From contig CM035806.1 in the NCBI GenBank assembly GCA_020466095.1, positions 144,092,920-144,156,919 of the forward strand: DNA of 64,000 nt, in the 5' to 3' direction. Shown here piece by piece: positions 37,744 through 49,029 of this stretch. Both the position numbers and the translations under genes were made by a program. This stretch comes from Chlorops oryzae (taxonomy: Eukaryota; Arthropoda; Insecta; Diptera; Chloropidae). Under the pieces are notes generated by a model. It was not told where the DNA came from. It saw nothing but the letters and a program-made list of their open reading frames with translations, and did no database searches. The stretch's first letter is position 1. Every line of letters begins with the position of its first letter.

Positions 37744-38212
37744 TTTTATTGGAAGTTGTCGTTTTTGGGAACAACCTTAATAAAATTTGAAGCATTTAGC
37801 CTATTCAGTTTCTAATTAAGTGACAGTGTAACGGAAAAAGAATTTCTGAATTGCCGTGTATGTTTCGGCAGTATGATGTTCCAGAATAGTCGTATTTGGC
37901 CAAGAATAACAACATGTAAAATACACTAGAATACATTTGGGCAGGTTCGAAACGCTTACATTGCCGAAATAAAACGAACATTTCGCAACCGATTTAATTC
38001 GAGTATAAAATCTGGGCCTATCCGACTATAAGAAAAATGCGTGAAATATTTCCCATTTCATAATTTTAAAAAAAATTAATGAAGCTAGTACATTAAATTT
38101 TATAATAAAATTCAAATTGTGTATTTTTAGTTAACCATATTAAGTTTTTTACGTTATTGTGAGAAAAATTTAATTTGTAGTTAGTGTTGATTTTTTTAAT
38201 AAGTTATTTCTA

Positions 38213-38345
38213 CTATTCGGTATTCGGCCGAATATTTTAACTATTCGGCCGAATACCGAATACTGAAAAATGACGCCGAATAGGCCGAATACCGAATAGT
38301 GGCCGAATATTCGTGGCATCACTATTCGGCAGTTCGGGAGGTTCA
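38213..38345. repeat. ATTCGGCCGAATA palindrome cluster
   Basis: Five or more copies of the self-complementary CGGCCGAATA-type word in alternating orientation, able to form several hairpins. Probably part of an old DNA transposon. Confidence 0.6.
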
Positions 38346-38795
38346 AAAGCGTCATTGCTTTCAATGTGAGAAGAGGAGACATGTTAACAATAAAACAATT
38401 GTAGACGAAAATCCTAAGAATTTTTTGCGCTAAAATTTTTTCGAAAAACTGATTATTAAACAATTCCTAAAAAAAAAAAAACGTCAACCATTTGAAGCCA
38501 TTTAGGGCCCTTTATACGGTCATATATATATATTCATGGATATATTTGGTATAGCGAAAAGTATGGGTGTGAAAACGCAATAAAGCAAGTTCTAAAACAT
38601 ACGTCGCACATCATTTTTGAAGTTGCACACACAAATTTTTATTTTCTGATTGGAAGTTTGGAATAACTGTTAACCTAGTACTGTAGTTTCTGTACTTTCA
38701 AAAGTAACCAAGAATAACCAACATGAGAAATCATCACTAGAATTGACATTAGGAGCCATTTGGTTCGGTTGTTAAGTTCCACGGTCTTAAAGTGA

Positions 38796-40043
38796 CGGTT
38801 AGACGATATGGTTAATGACCAAACGTTTGGTTGAAATCATTTGGTTAAATTTTGGCTTGTATGCTCATTTGTCAGCAAGACATTTGCTTAGCGGTTACAC
38901 GATATGCACATTTTGTCCCAAAACGTTTGCGCACCACTAATTCTAGATAGTGTCCAAATATTGTTCGGTCCCAAATTGCTTTTTCGGTTTGCTTTTGTGT
39001 TACACGATATGCACGATTGTGACCAAATTTAATTATGGCCAACTGTCAATTGACGCTAAATAATATTGTTGTGCATAGAGTGAACACATCGGCCAGAGAT
39101 TGTTTTAATAAAGTTTTTAAAAATTGTCGCTAAATGCAAAAAAAAAAAATCTTGCCGTCGTATTGGCCGGCTATATTTTTGACGACGATTCGGACCGAAC
39201 TGTATTTGAAAAGCCTCGTAAACGTCCCCGAGTTTGGGTAAGGAATTGGGTTACTCGTCGGGACCAAGAAGGGTTTTGCGCAAAGTTGTACAAAGAGCTG
39301 GAAGAAGAAGAGGCCGAATTGTACAACAATTTTCTTCGAATGACGAATGCTCAGTTCGAAAATCTGCTTTCGTTGGTTTCACCTCTTATAGCCAAAAAGG
39401 ATACAATTATGCGAAAAAGCATTTCGGCTTGTGAAAGGCTCATTTGACGTTGAGGTATTTAGCGACGGGGGAAAACATTCGGTCCTTGCAATACCTTTTC
39501 CTCATTCCATGGTGTACCTACGATATCCACAATCGTACCAGAAGTTCTTGATGCGATTTATAAAGTACTTGCGCGTGGCTACCTCCAGGTTTGACTGCAT
39601 TAAGATATTCTATTTTTCATCAAACAAAATTCCTATATCATATACAATTTTTTGTTGAATATCGATTTCTTTAAAAAAATTTTAGATTTCTGTTCAAATA
39701 AATATAAAAAACCACTTTAAAAAAAAAACCGCTTGAATTTATCTTAACTTTCGACACAAACGTTTGCCATTTGGTCATGGGTCTATTTTTGAGCTTGACC
39801 AAATGACAAATCAGCGCAAATTCGTCCCATTTGTTAAACAAATTTGTCCGTGTTGTCCCAAAGGGGTGTTACACGATATGGCTAGTTTGGCATCCAAACG
39901 TTTGGCTGCAGCATGAACAAACGTAACCAAATGATAATCGACCATACGTATGGTTGGTGGTTACACGGTTTGGACTGGATTGGGACAAAAAATTGCTCAA
40001 AAACAGCCAAAATTTGGTAACTAACCATATCGTCTAGCCTACC
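38796..40043 (+). mobile_element. PIF/Harbinger-like element, truncated
   Basis: TIR-like ends GGTTAGACGATATGGTTA (from 38797) and TAACCATATCGTCTAGCC (to about 40040). GTTACACGATATG motifs recur inside in both orientations (38895, 38999, 39868). Carries the broken HARBI1-like frame at 39124-39580. At 1.25 kb it is too short for a complete autonomous element. Confidence 0.7.
39124..39580 (+). pseudogene. HARBI1-like transposase/nuclease remnant
   Basis: A 107-codon frame resembles the N-terminal part of Harbinger DDE nucleases: a WVRNWVTRRDQEGF block, LYNNFLRMTNAQFENLL and LISPLIAKKDT-like words. It ends at a stop after CERLI. The same frame continues with recognisable but stop-interrupted sequence to about 39580 (ST-IVPEVLDAIYK). 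No in-frame ATG before the homology and no DDE catalytic part. Inactive. Confidence 0.75.
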
Positions 40044-40901
40044 CTTTACACTATGCGTGTTCACCCTTGGTGATCACGCAACGGGAACGAGCTTTTGGGC
40101 AAGCAGAATAGAGAAGTCAGCAGGGTAGACAAACACGCAAGAGCAGCTAAGCTCAGGGGTGCTTTTGACATTCTGCTTTGATGGTTTTCGTTATTTTGAC
40201 TTTTGTTTTCATATTGTTTTTCTTGTTTTCAAATTCGGAGCGCCGAAGAAGAATTTAAAATATCGGTTACGAAAGAAAAAGTTTAAATTTTGTGAAGAAA
40301 TTAAATAATATAGGTATATTGTCATATAAAATAGAATAGTTACTCAACGCTTCTGCTCTATTTTAGTGAAATAGATCCAATTTTAAGTTAATTCATTTCA
40401 AGTTTATGAGTAAATATGAAGAAATCAGGCAGATTCATTTTGCTTTTGTTTAGAACATTGCAAATAACATAAAATATTTTTAAAAAACCTACCTTTGTTA
40501 TCTCTAAGGAATATAACTAATGAATTATTTTTCATTGTCTGGAAAACATGAAATGTTATCGAAACAGAGCAGAAGAGTTGAACTATTTTCAAATCTTCTT
40601 TTCCAAAATTTGGAGCTGCAATCAAGTCTTGCGCCATATCAAGAAGATATTCAATTATTTCATCTTTATTATTATTCATTTTATTCTTATCAATTTGTCG
40701 ATGAAATATATGTAATATTATTCAAACTGTCAAAGATGTTTATGTTGTGAATAAGCGATGAAAACGATAGGCCGCTTAAATGTCAAAAAACGACAAGCAG
40801 CAACGCAGGGTGAAAATCATCGTCTAAATGCTCTGCGCGTTTCGTAGGAGTTTTAAAAGGGAATTCGAAAAAACGCAAGAGTGAACACGCATAATGTAAA
40901 G
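40044..40901. mobile_element. 0.86 kb TIR element next to the Harbinger relic
   Basis: CTTTACACTATGCGTGTTCA at the left and inverse TGAACACGCATAATGTAAAG at the right. Contains an 84-codon minus-strand frame at 40425-40679 of no known family. It directly abuts the Harbinger element, suggesting one inserted at the edge of the other. Confidence 0.65.
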
Positions 40902-41326
40902 ACAGTCTTCGTTTGTGAGATTTGGTTTTCAAAAATTTTTGAATTTACTCTCAGTGTGACGAACAAGTTTTATAATGTAAATGGCTGCATCATGCATACA
41001 GTATATAACTAATATATCGTCGATAATAAGGGCTGCAACCAAAAATGATAGAATATAAGATTACGACATGCGCAGATTTTAATTTTTTTCGAGCACTTGT
41101 GACGTTTTTGTTGATATTGCCACACAGTTTTGTAAATAAAATTTTTTTTTTTGAAAATTTTTCAGTTTTACTATTAAGTCTATAGTAATATAGAATAAAA
41201 TCAATGTGATTTCAATAGAAATCTAAGCGATTTGAAATTTTCACAGTTTTGATTGCTGCTATTTTGCTTCGATCGGAATTTATTTGAAATGAGTTGGCCA
41301 TATCGAGAGAGCATCGCGTAAGATGA
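40902..41326. other. NUCB1 downstream DNA
   Basis: AT-rich; no gene seen. It should include the NUCB1 3' UTR. Minus-strand AATAAA-like words occur at 41137 and 41280. Confidence 0.35.
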
Positions 41327-43350
41327 TTAATGATTTTGAGGAATGTTTTGTTGTTGCTGTTGATTTGGTTGCGGAACATTGCTGCCGACAGCCGGAGCTG
41401 GAACAATATTTTCTGCTGCAGCGGGCTGCTTCTGCACTTGTGGTTGTTGAGCTTGCTGCTGTTGAGCGGCCTGTTGGTATTTTGGTTGTGGTTGCGGTTG
41501 CGGCTGCTGTTGAACGTGTTGGTACGCTTGATTCTGATTCAAATTAACTTGTTGGACAGGTTGTTGTTGTTGTTGTTGTTGTTGTTGCTGCTGTGGTTGT
41601 TGCTGTTGGTACTGTGGTTGCGGCTGCTGTTGCTGCTGTGGATGTTGCTGTTGGTACTGTGGTTGCGGCTGCTGTTGCTGTTGGTACTGTGGTTGCGGCT
41701 GCTGTTGGTACTGCGGTTGCGGCTGCGGCTGCTGTTGTACATTTTGGTAGACTTGATTCTGATTTAATTGAACTTGTTGAACGGGCTGTTGTTGGTGATA
41801 TTGCTGCTGTTGCTGCTGATATTGTTGCTCTTGTTGATGATACTGCTGTTGCGGTTGCTGATAGTGCATTTGCTGTCAATGCGGAAAAGCAAAAATGAGA
41901 GAAATTGAAAAACATATGCTTATAGAAAATCGATTACTAATTCATTACCTGTTGTGGTCCACCCTGCTGATTATTTGGATAATATCCTTGAGGCATGTTT
42001 GGGTGTGGTGGAAGCTGAAGCAAAAAAAAAGAGATAAAGAGCTCATTAGTAACTGTGGTAATATTCCTTTCTTCCTTGCAGCTTACCAATCCCTCGGCAA
42101 TCATGCGCTGTACTTCCTCATGACGACGCTTTTCGAATTCCAAATATTCTTCGTGGGTATATTGTGGTTGTTCATCGACTGTTTCCCATTCGGGGTCACG
42201 ATTGAATTCATCACGCTTTGTTTGATCAATGAACTCTTGGAAGCTAATTAAGTGATCTTGATTTTGATCGGCCTCCTTGAAAACATGCTCACGCATTCGT
42301 TCCATTTCTTCGGCACGTTCCCGCATATCATCTTCAGGTAAGTCAGATCGATAGACCTTATCGAGCTCCTTAACAAAAAGTGCTTTGACTTCATTCTCAT
42401 CCCAGAAACCATTTCCATCCAAATCTAAACGAAAACCGGTTAAAAATTGACACACAGCCAGACAGATAGATTGATAGGGAAAGTGAAAGAGAATGAAAGC
42501 GAGTAGTAGGAAGGCAAAACTCACCGTGCAGCATGAAGAACGTACGTGGATCAAAGTCTTGTTTGTCCAAATGATCTTGTTTCTCCCAGACATCCTCAAG
42601 CTGAGCCTTATTACCGGGATGATGTACTTTCTCGTGTTGCTTATGCTTTTCCTGCTGTTCTTTCAATTCTTGCTCGTATTTTTTTCGATGTTCTTCGTCC
42701 ATTTCCTTTTTGACTTCCTCACGTTCGAATTCCTTTTGCATTTCGTATTCTTTAAATTCGGCCCGTCGTTTACGATCTGCCTCAGCCAAATCTTCGGACG
42801 TCTTTTTGATGAGCTTACGCAAATCTTCAATCTCGAATGTATGCTCATTCTCATGATCCAAATGCTGCGGTATCTTCATATGATCTCTGTCAATATCATT
42901 CTCCAGTTCAAACTCTTTATCGGCCAATTTACTCAAGCGTACCATTTCACGGCGTTTTATTTCGTCCAGTTTCGTCCGCACATGATGATTAACATACTCC
43001 AATTCTTGTGCAATCTTACCACTCTGAAATTATGAAAGAGTGCGAGCGAAAAGTAGAGAGGAAGAAGTTATGGGATATTGGAAAAAAAAAAAAAACCCCC
43101 CTTTAAAGTTACTCACGCGTATATCTGCCTCAGGTGCTTTGTCAAGCTTTTTCCGGAAATCTTGATCGCTTTCCAAGGCTTCGACGACTTCCTTCAAATA
43201 TCGTTCGTATTCCAATGCAGCCTCCATTTCAGGAGTCGCCGGAGTATTCGCCTCCTCTACCTTTTTCTCATCTTTTTTCTTCTGCGTGACGGGCAACGAA
43301 TGAACGAAAGACGTTGCTAGCAACGTCAGGATCAAAAGTTTGAACAGCAT
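41327..43350 (-). CDS. NUCB1: Nucleobindin (NUCB1), secretory-pathway EF-hand protein
   Basis: Calcium-binding protein of the Golgi/ER lumen and secretory pathway, also reported to bind G-alpha subunits and DNA. Exons 43350-43117, 43023-42525, 42424-42087, 42014-41949, 41872-41327; 1,683 bp, 560 residues. ATG chosen at 43350, giving a hydrophobic signal peptide (about 1-19, cleaved near HSLP). Residues 80-235 are a charged helical/coiled-coil region rich in Glu, Lys and Arg. Two EF-hand loops: D245-E256 (DLDGNGFWDENE) and D297-E308 (DQNQDHLISFQE), separated by the acidic linker typical of nucleobindins. Residues 380-560 are a Gln-rich tail encoded by CAA/CAG runs, as in the Drosophila homologue. 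An ACGTGGC motif and a TATATAC box lie about 100-125 bp upstream. Confidence 0.95.
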
Positions 43351-43447
43351 TTTCACAAAATGGGTCGGATTTCAATGTTTTCTTTCGCTTTAGTTTTTAC
43401 TTTACAAACTCTCTAATCTTTTCACGTACTTCAACATTGATTCATTT

Positions 43448-43475
43448 ACGTGGCTTTATGCTACGTATATAACAA
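43448..43475 (-). promoter_or_regulatory. candidate NUCB1 core promoter and UPR-type motif
   Basis: Minus-strand TATATACG (about 43467-43474) followed by GCCACGTAAA. The + strand reads TTACGTGGC, matching the ACGTGG core bound by Xbp1/ATF6-type factors. The position just upstream of the gene is suitable. Inference from motifs only. Confidence 0.3.
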
Positions 43476-43635
43476 AAACAACTGTTCAAATATTCTAGAA
43501 CTATACGGTTCTTCTACTGAGTACCCAGTACAAAATAGTTTAGTATAGTTTAATAGAGCTGGCAGAATATCGATTGAATTATCGATAGTTGGGATTGGTT
43601 TCTACTATCAATTTAAAGTACAGACTTTTGACCAA

Positions 43636-43949
43636 GGTGTATTTAACAAGTTGAAAATTAAACAAAAAAAAAACAAATTAACTAAATTTGTCTTTAGAAA
43701 TTTTTTTATTTTTGTTTCTTTGCCAACAAACAATTTTTGTTTTGGTTTGTTTTTTGTGTTTTGATTCATTTTTAAATCCCTTTTTTAGTCGGCAAACAAA
43801 AAGTGCTTAAAAATATAATTTTAATATTTTAATAACTTAAAGTCTCTTTGCATTTGCATTTATTAGCTTCTAACATCAAAAACTTTTGTCAACCGTAATA
43901 ATAATTCGCTCAGTGTTGCATTATCGAGCGATGGTCGACCTTATCTTAA
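43636..43949. other. intergenic, AT-rich
   Basis: Contains one isolated end of the CAAGGTGTATTTAA MITE family (43636-43655) and poly-A/T runs. Nothing else seen. Confidence 0.4.
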
Positions 43950-44700
43950 AGGCTAAAATACACCATACAAGCATTTGCACAAATCCATGTTTGTACAAGC
44001 ATATTGTGTAGTGTGTGTATAGCGGCCTTTACATGATCACGTTTACCTGCAGTCATGCGTGGCGTGATTGAAAAGAATGACCATGTAAAAGCAAAAAATG
44101 TATGAAAAACAGGCATGACAATCTTTTGCATGATGCGGCGCTTGCAGGAAAACGTGACCATGTAATGTCCGCTTATAACTGTTTTTGTGCTTGCGCGTAC
44201 ATCAAAATATTTTGATGAGGCCTTTTAGACTAGGGCAATTATCGCCGGCAATTTTTTTCAAATTCTCTTTTGGAGTTGCCTTCGCTTTTACACGTAAAAA
44301 GATTGCCGAGATTTTTTATTTTCTTGCCTGTTTTTGACGTTTGCCGGGGTTATGCAGGGTTGATTTTTGGAATAAATTAAATAACACAATTATGTATCCC
44401 TGATTTAATTTTGATTTTAAGACTAAAAAAGACGCACCTGGAATATTCCGGCGATTTCATAAATAAATGCAAGGATTTGTTGCATTAGCACAATTAGCTT
44501 TTCTATGCATTCGCGCGGCCACTTCCCCGATATTTGAAACAAATTTTTATCTCCCCCCCCCCCCCGCTTGGTTCCCCCAAAGAAAAAAGCCGGGATAATT
44601 CCTAGTTAAAACCCATTTTCGGCGATGTTTGTACAAGGGCGAAAGTGCAAACGGATTTTGCCGTTTTTGCATTTTAATTGGCATTTCGGCCAACGCCCCC
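43950..44700. mobile_element. nested elements left of CDIN1
   Basis: An AGGCTAAAATACACCATAC end preceded by TAA starts at 43950 and matches the inverse of 47300-47388. A 151 bp foldback (44022-44172, GCGGCCTTTACATG ... TGTAATGTCCGC) is inserted in it, and a GAGGCC-type MITE (44217 to about 44619) interrupts it again. The host element resumes at TTTTCGGCGATGTTTGTACA. The right end is not clear. A 13-base C run is at 44551. Confidence 0.65.
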
Positions 44701-45442
44701 TTTTGCGTTTGAGGCAAGGGAAAAAAATGAAGCGGAAAATTTTGCTAATGTTCCAATTTCCTATTTTTGCGTTGTTTCCCGCCGTTCTAAAAAAAGTTTA
44801 AAAATTTTCAATTTTTTGAATTCGAATCCATTCTAAAATTTAAATTTTAAAATGCGTAAACCATTAATTCCTTACAATTGTAAACCAATGTGTCAAAAGA
44901 AAAAAACAAATATAAATTTGCTTGCAAATCGTGTATGTAAAGGAAAGCCTTTAAAAAGGGAATTTGAAAAATTTTGGAAAACGCCGATTTTCGTCCGATT
45001 TCTCTCGAAGATTTTTTGATTGGTGACAAGGGAGGGGTGACGGCAAGGCACGAGTACAAATCGTTCGTACCAACAATTTTGCGATGATTTTTGACATTTC
45101 TGACCGTTATATGAAAATTTTGAATTTTATTTAGTTTTGATTTCACTTAAATAATCGTTAATCGTTGTTTTTTTTTTTTTTTTTTTCAAAACAGTAGACC
45201 AAAGTGTCAAAAGAAGCAAACAAAAAACCAACTTCATTAAAAAATCGTTAGTGCGAGAAATCAAAAAAGGACACAAGAAAATTGTCATAATATAAAGTTT
45301 TTAAATCTAAACTTAATTTATTTAAAAGGTCAAAGCGACGCAATGTATTAAAATAAAAAATATGACCCTCAAAAAATCGAGAATCATACTAGACAAAAAG
45401 GAAAAAGCATTTAAGCAAATAAAACTTATATAATTTGTTTTT
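44700..45442. other. CDIN1 downstream DNA
   Basis: AT-rich with no gene seen. A minus-strand AATAAA at about 45314-45319 could serve CDIN1. Confidence 0.4.
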
Positions 45443-46658
45443 TTAACTGTTCTTGAAGGAAATAGACGCAGATGGTTCGAGCTCGGAAGTCGTTTCCGTT
45501 TCGTATCTTTCAGATTCAGACGTCAAGTCTTTTGTGTTCTCCTCATCGAGCTGTAGAAATTCCATATGTTCGCTATGTGGGAAATCATCCAAAACGATAA
45601 TTCCCACGCTATTTTCAGGCATTTTTGGTGTATCCGTGCGATAACCAAACCAATAAATGACAATGCCTGAGCCAAACCTACAATAAAAATGATTATGAAA
45701 GGCTTTAAATATTTTAGTTAACCCTTACCGATTCGTATAACTATTCAATTGCTGTTGTATGTAGAACTTATGTGTTTTGGGATCACCAAAGCACGCCTTG
45801 CTCTCGATCCAATTAACAACTTTGTCTTTATAGAAAAATGGCAGTGTCAACTTGATGTCTGGCGTTTTGTCATAGCCCAAACGACGCAAATCGTTTTCAT
45901 CATAGAAATGCATACCAACCTTGGTTGCCATTTGCTTTAACTGCAAGAGAAAAAAAAAAAAAAAAATGGAGTGTGAATCCAACCATACTGCCTCAGAGCA
46001 TACATACCAAAACCTCGTACTCCTCACCCAAGAACCGGCGCCTCAAGTCAATCAACGGTCCTTCTTGAGAGTCACAGCAAAGACATTCGTTAACATTCGC
46101 GGAAATTTTAACATCGCTAATTAAACTGGGATATTTCAACAGTCGGGTTATATTTGATTTATTCGTGAATTGATATTTCTCTTGTAAAACAGCTCGGCAA
46201 AGCGCTATCGGTGAAATATTCTCCTCAACAGCAATATTTGCAAGTATTTTGGTATCCCAACTATCTGCTGATCTTTCTTCGAAACTAAAAATATGAGAAA
46301 TTGTGAGCAACTGAAAATATGCTTTTTAAACAAAAATTTCCAATTCCATAAATTCTTGCTTACGTTTTTAAATGCTTCTTTCCGAATGCTTCTTGTCGCC
46401 AATGTTGCGATCGTGTTCGTTGGCCTTCATCGATGATGATGGAAAAGACTTGAAGAATCAAACTGGAAGCGGTTTTTATCAATTCAAATTACCTAATTCT
46501 GTTTGAACAATGCTCTTTAAAGTTTGATGCTCGATGTCCACGTAGCGCTCAAATGCCATTTCCAATTCACATTCTATAGTTAAGCCATTGTAGTTTAGAA
46601 TAAAATCACAAATCTCCTTGTACTCTTCAGGACTTAAAATCCGCCGTTTTTTACTCAT
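45443..46658 (-). CDS. CDIN1 (C15orf41) homologue, PD-(D/E)XK family nuclease
   Basis: Homologue of the codanin-1-interacting nuclease mutated in human congenital dyserythropoietic anaemia type I. Codanin binds ASF1, whose gene lies 34 kb away here. Exons 46658-46493, 46424-46364, 46284-46008, 45940-45729, 45677-45443; 951 bp, 316 residues. The nuclease core is complete: TPD with D196 followed by W-I-E214-S-K216, then FGD, and the RFGSGIVIYWFGY block near residues 240-252. The N-terminal half has the CLCCDSQEGPLIDLRRRFLGEEYEVL region preceding the core. About 35 residues longer than the human protein (281) because of an acidic Ser/Glu/Thr tail. The 68 bp first intron was preferred to an alternative acceptor at 46449 that would leave only 44 bp. 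Confidence 0.93.
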
Positions 46659-46764
46659 TTTTAGCTACGTTTTTGTTTTGTTATCATTCCCTGCTTTTTG
46701 CTTTCGTTTTGTAGTGGGATAGTGATGACACCGATATGAGTACTTTTAAATAAATACCCGCTAA

Positions 46765-47388
46765 AGGCTCAAATAGACTATACCCACAGACCATTCGCAT
46801 AAATCCATAAAATTTATCGATAAATCCTCCGACACACACTTGTACAAGTCCTTGTACGCGCAAATGAGGCCTTCTACACTAGGCAATTTTAGTTGCGCGA
46901 CTCGCGAGTTTGTCGGAGAGACCAGGTACGGGGAAGGTAAATTGCTGTCGCGAGTTGCTCGTACAGGCAATTTTGTGCGATACGCTTTGTGCATCTCTTT
47001 CTTACTTTCAAACGTGAAAGTGGCGTCGGCGTTGTTTTTGACGATCGAGCAACTCAGTTGCTGGCCCAATGTAGACACGAAAGCAACTCCAAAAGAGAAT
47101 TCGATATGAGTTGCGCAACTAAAATTGCCTAGTGTAGAAGGCCTCAATATGGATTTTCAGTCCGCATTCACATTTTTCCATTTCCTTTATCCGCACATCC
47201 GATCTCAGTGGAATCTCGATAAAATTGAGATCTTTTTACCTACACATTATACAAACCGCTTGTACAAACATCGCCGAAAATCAAAATATTTTGATGTACG
47301 CGCAAGCACAAAAACAGTTATACACACTACACAATATGCTTGTACAAACATGGATTTGTGCAAATGCTTGTATGGTGTATTTGAGCCT
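46765..47388. mobile_element. PIF/Harbinger-like element with TAA TSD, right of CDIN1
   Basis: AGGCTCAAATAGACTAT ... ATGGTGTATTTGAGCCT, flanked by TAA (46762-46764, 47389-47391), the 3 bp target of this superfamily. It is the inverse-orientation relative of the element at 43950. Interrupted by the MITE at 46866-47145. Confidence 0.75.
46866..47145. mobile_element. GAGGCC MITE nested in the previous element
   Basis: GAGGCCTTCTACACTAGGCA and inverse GCCTAGTGTAGAAGGCCTC; TIRs extend through ATTTTAGTTGCGCAACT-type sequence. AAT on both sides (46863-46865, 47146-47148). Confidence 0.8.
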
Positions 47389-47564
47389 TAACTCGTCGAA
47401 ATAACAAGAACAGCAAATTTGACCGCATGTGGTGCTGCACAGTGGGATTTCGGGTGAAAAAACCTCTCATTTTCAAACATGGAAATTCAAATATGTAACA
47501 ATTAAGTTTTGTTGGGTAATGTTTAAATAAGAATCGGGCTGAATATTAATTTTTGGGAAAATTT

Positions 47565-47775
47565 CAAGGTGTATTTAATAAGGTGGTAGCAGTAGCACAT
47601 ATGTCTTCTTCTTATTTTATTTTGCGATTTAAATGTCATTAGTTGATATTAAAATTTTTGTATTCACAACAACATATTTGACATTTGGACGTACTCGCCA
47701 CAACAAAAACCTCCTGTTGTTTTTGTCGAGTTGTATTTGTTGTAGAACTGCTATCACCTTATTAAATACACATTG
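47565..47775. mobile_element. CAAGGTGTATTTAA MITE with 9 bp direct repeat
   Basis: CAAGGTGTATTTAATAAGGT and inverse ACCTTATTAAATACACATTG. GGAAAATTT precedes (47556-47564) and follows (47776-47784) exactly. A 9 bp duplication would fit a Mutator-like group, but superfamily assignment is uncertain. Confidence 0.78.
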
Positions 47776-47784
47776 GGAAAATTT

Positions 47785-48717
47785 TTTGTAAGCAGACATT
47801 TGGGATTTTTCGATGATTTTATTATTTGTAAGCGAGTAAAAATTATGAATACCATTAAAAATTACTTTTTCGATAAGGTGCAATTCGAAAATTCTAAGGC
47901 TGACAGCGTACGAGCCAATTTCAATGAAAAATCTGCCCCGACAACAATAATTGTGAGAGAAATTTTCATAACTGTTTGACTCTATATATTTTTGGTAATA
48001 AATTCTTGAACTATTAAATTTTTAAAGCCAGAATAGAAAATTAAATCATTACCATAGTGGTTATCATTTCCAGCGTACCCTGGCATTATTTTATGGTATC
48101 TAAGTTATATTGTTTTTAACTTATAAATATTACAGAGAAACAATATTCCTTAAGGACCCAATACAGATAGTGAACCGAGGTGGAAAGCAGTCACAAATGC
48201 GTGAGAAATGCAAAAATACACAAGAAGTCGAAAGGTAAGTACATATAAAACTATTGGAAGGACGATAAAACGAACAAAAAAAAAAAAAAATCAAACTATA
48301 CAATACTTCGTATACCTATATCTTTCATCGAATACCGAATACCTTTTTAAAATGTTTGAATTGGGGCCATTGTTAGCAAATGTCTGCCACAGTTAAAAGA
48401 ATTTCCATTCACTCGTACAATAATTTAGTCTCTTTTAGTTATAGTTATAAATATATAATTCCATTTTCAGTAATCAATAAATCAAAGCCAAAATTGAAAT
48501 GAAATGGTTTCTCAAGTCGATATTTGTGTATATATAAAAAAGAAGCAAAAACCGTTAAGCTTTTTATCATTATAATAAAAAAAAAAAAATTTTTTTTTCT
48601 CGTAACTGCAGGATTTTCTTTGTATATATCGCAAGCCGGAACCATATGGAAAATGTTTCCAATCGATTATTTAGAAATGCACGGTTTAGACATGGATTTA
48701 GAATGTCCTAGCCATGC
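47785..48717. other. intergenic between the MITE and the ZNF706-like gene
   Basis: AT-rich; A-run at about 48281 and 48579. No feature recognised beyond the presumed 3' UTR of the zinc-finger gene. Confidence 0.4.
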
Positions 48718-49029
48718 TTACTCAACGTCTTTGAGCTCTGGTGGCATTTCATTCTTGGGATGTTTATTCTCAAAATGCTGTTTATATGTTTTCGGATCAG
48801 GCATTTGCGACTGAAATGAAGAGGGGTACGAGAAAGTTACAGCGAGAGAATGTATATAAGTGTGATGGGAGTTTTCTTAGCTTACCTTGCAAACGGCGCA
48901 AACATGCACTAGCGCTTTTTGAGCTGCCTTTTTTTGATCGTTGGCACTGTGTCCTTGTTGTTTCTTCATTTTCGCTTGCTTTTCCTGTGCCTTGGCTTGC
49001 GACTGAATTTTTTGATGTCCGCGTGCCAT
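48718..49029 (-). CDS. ZNF706-like small C2H2 zinc-finger protein
   Basis: Two exons, 49029-48886 and 48810-48718, joined at K48|S49 by a 75 bp intron (GTAAGC ... TTTCAG); 78 residues against about 76 in mammalian ZNF706. The MARGHQKIQSQAKAQEKQAK start is the 4F5/SERF-like basic region of this family. The single finger has C44-x2-C47-x12-H60-x4-H65, followed by PKNEMPPELKDVE, close to the mammalian C-terminus. Mammalian ZNF706 represses Klf4 and affects protein aggregation; the fly role is not known to me. Both exons are shorter than usual ORF cut-offs and would be missed by length alone. Confidence 0.95.

Noticed and set aside
39431..39658. 75-codon ORF after the HARBI1-like fragment as a separate gene
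   Set aside because: It is an off-frame reading of the decayed transposase; homology continues in the original frame through stop codons.
41323..41898. Plus-strand and other-frame ORFs opposite the NUCB1 last exon (Leu-, Val/Ala- or Ser/Thr-rich)
   Set aside because: Shadow frames of the CAA/CAG repeat; the minus-strand NUCB1 frame has the conserved splice junctions.
46425..46448. Alternative CDIN1 exon 2 acceptor adding eight residues
   Set aside because: In frame, but it would leave a 44 bp intron, shorter than is usual in flies.
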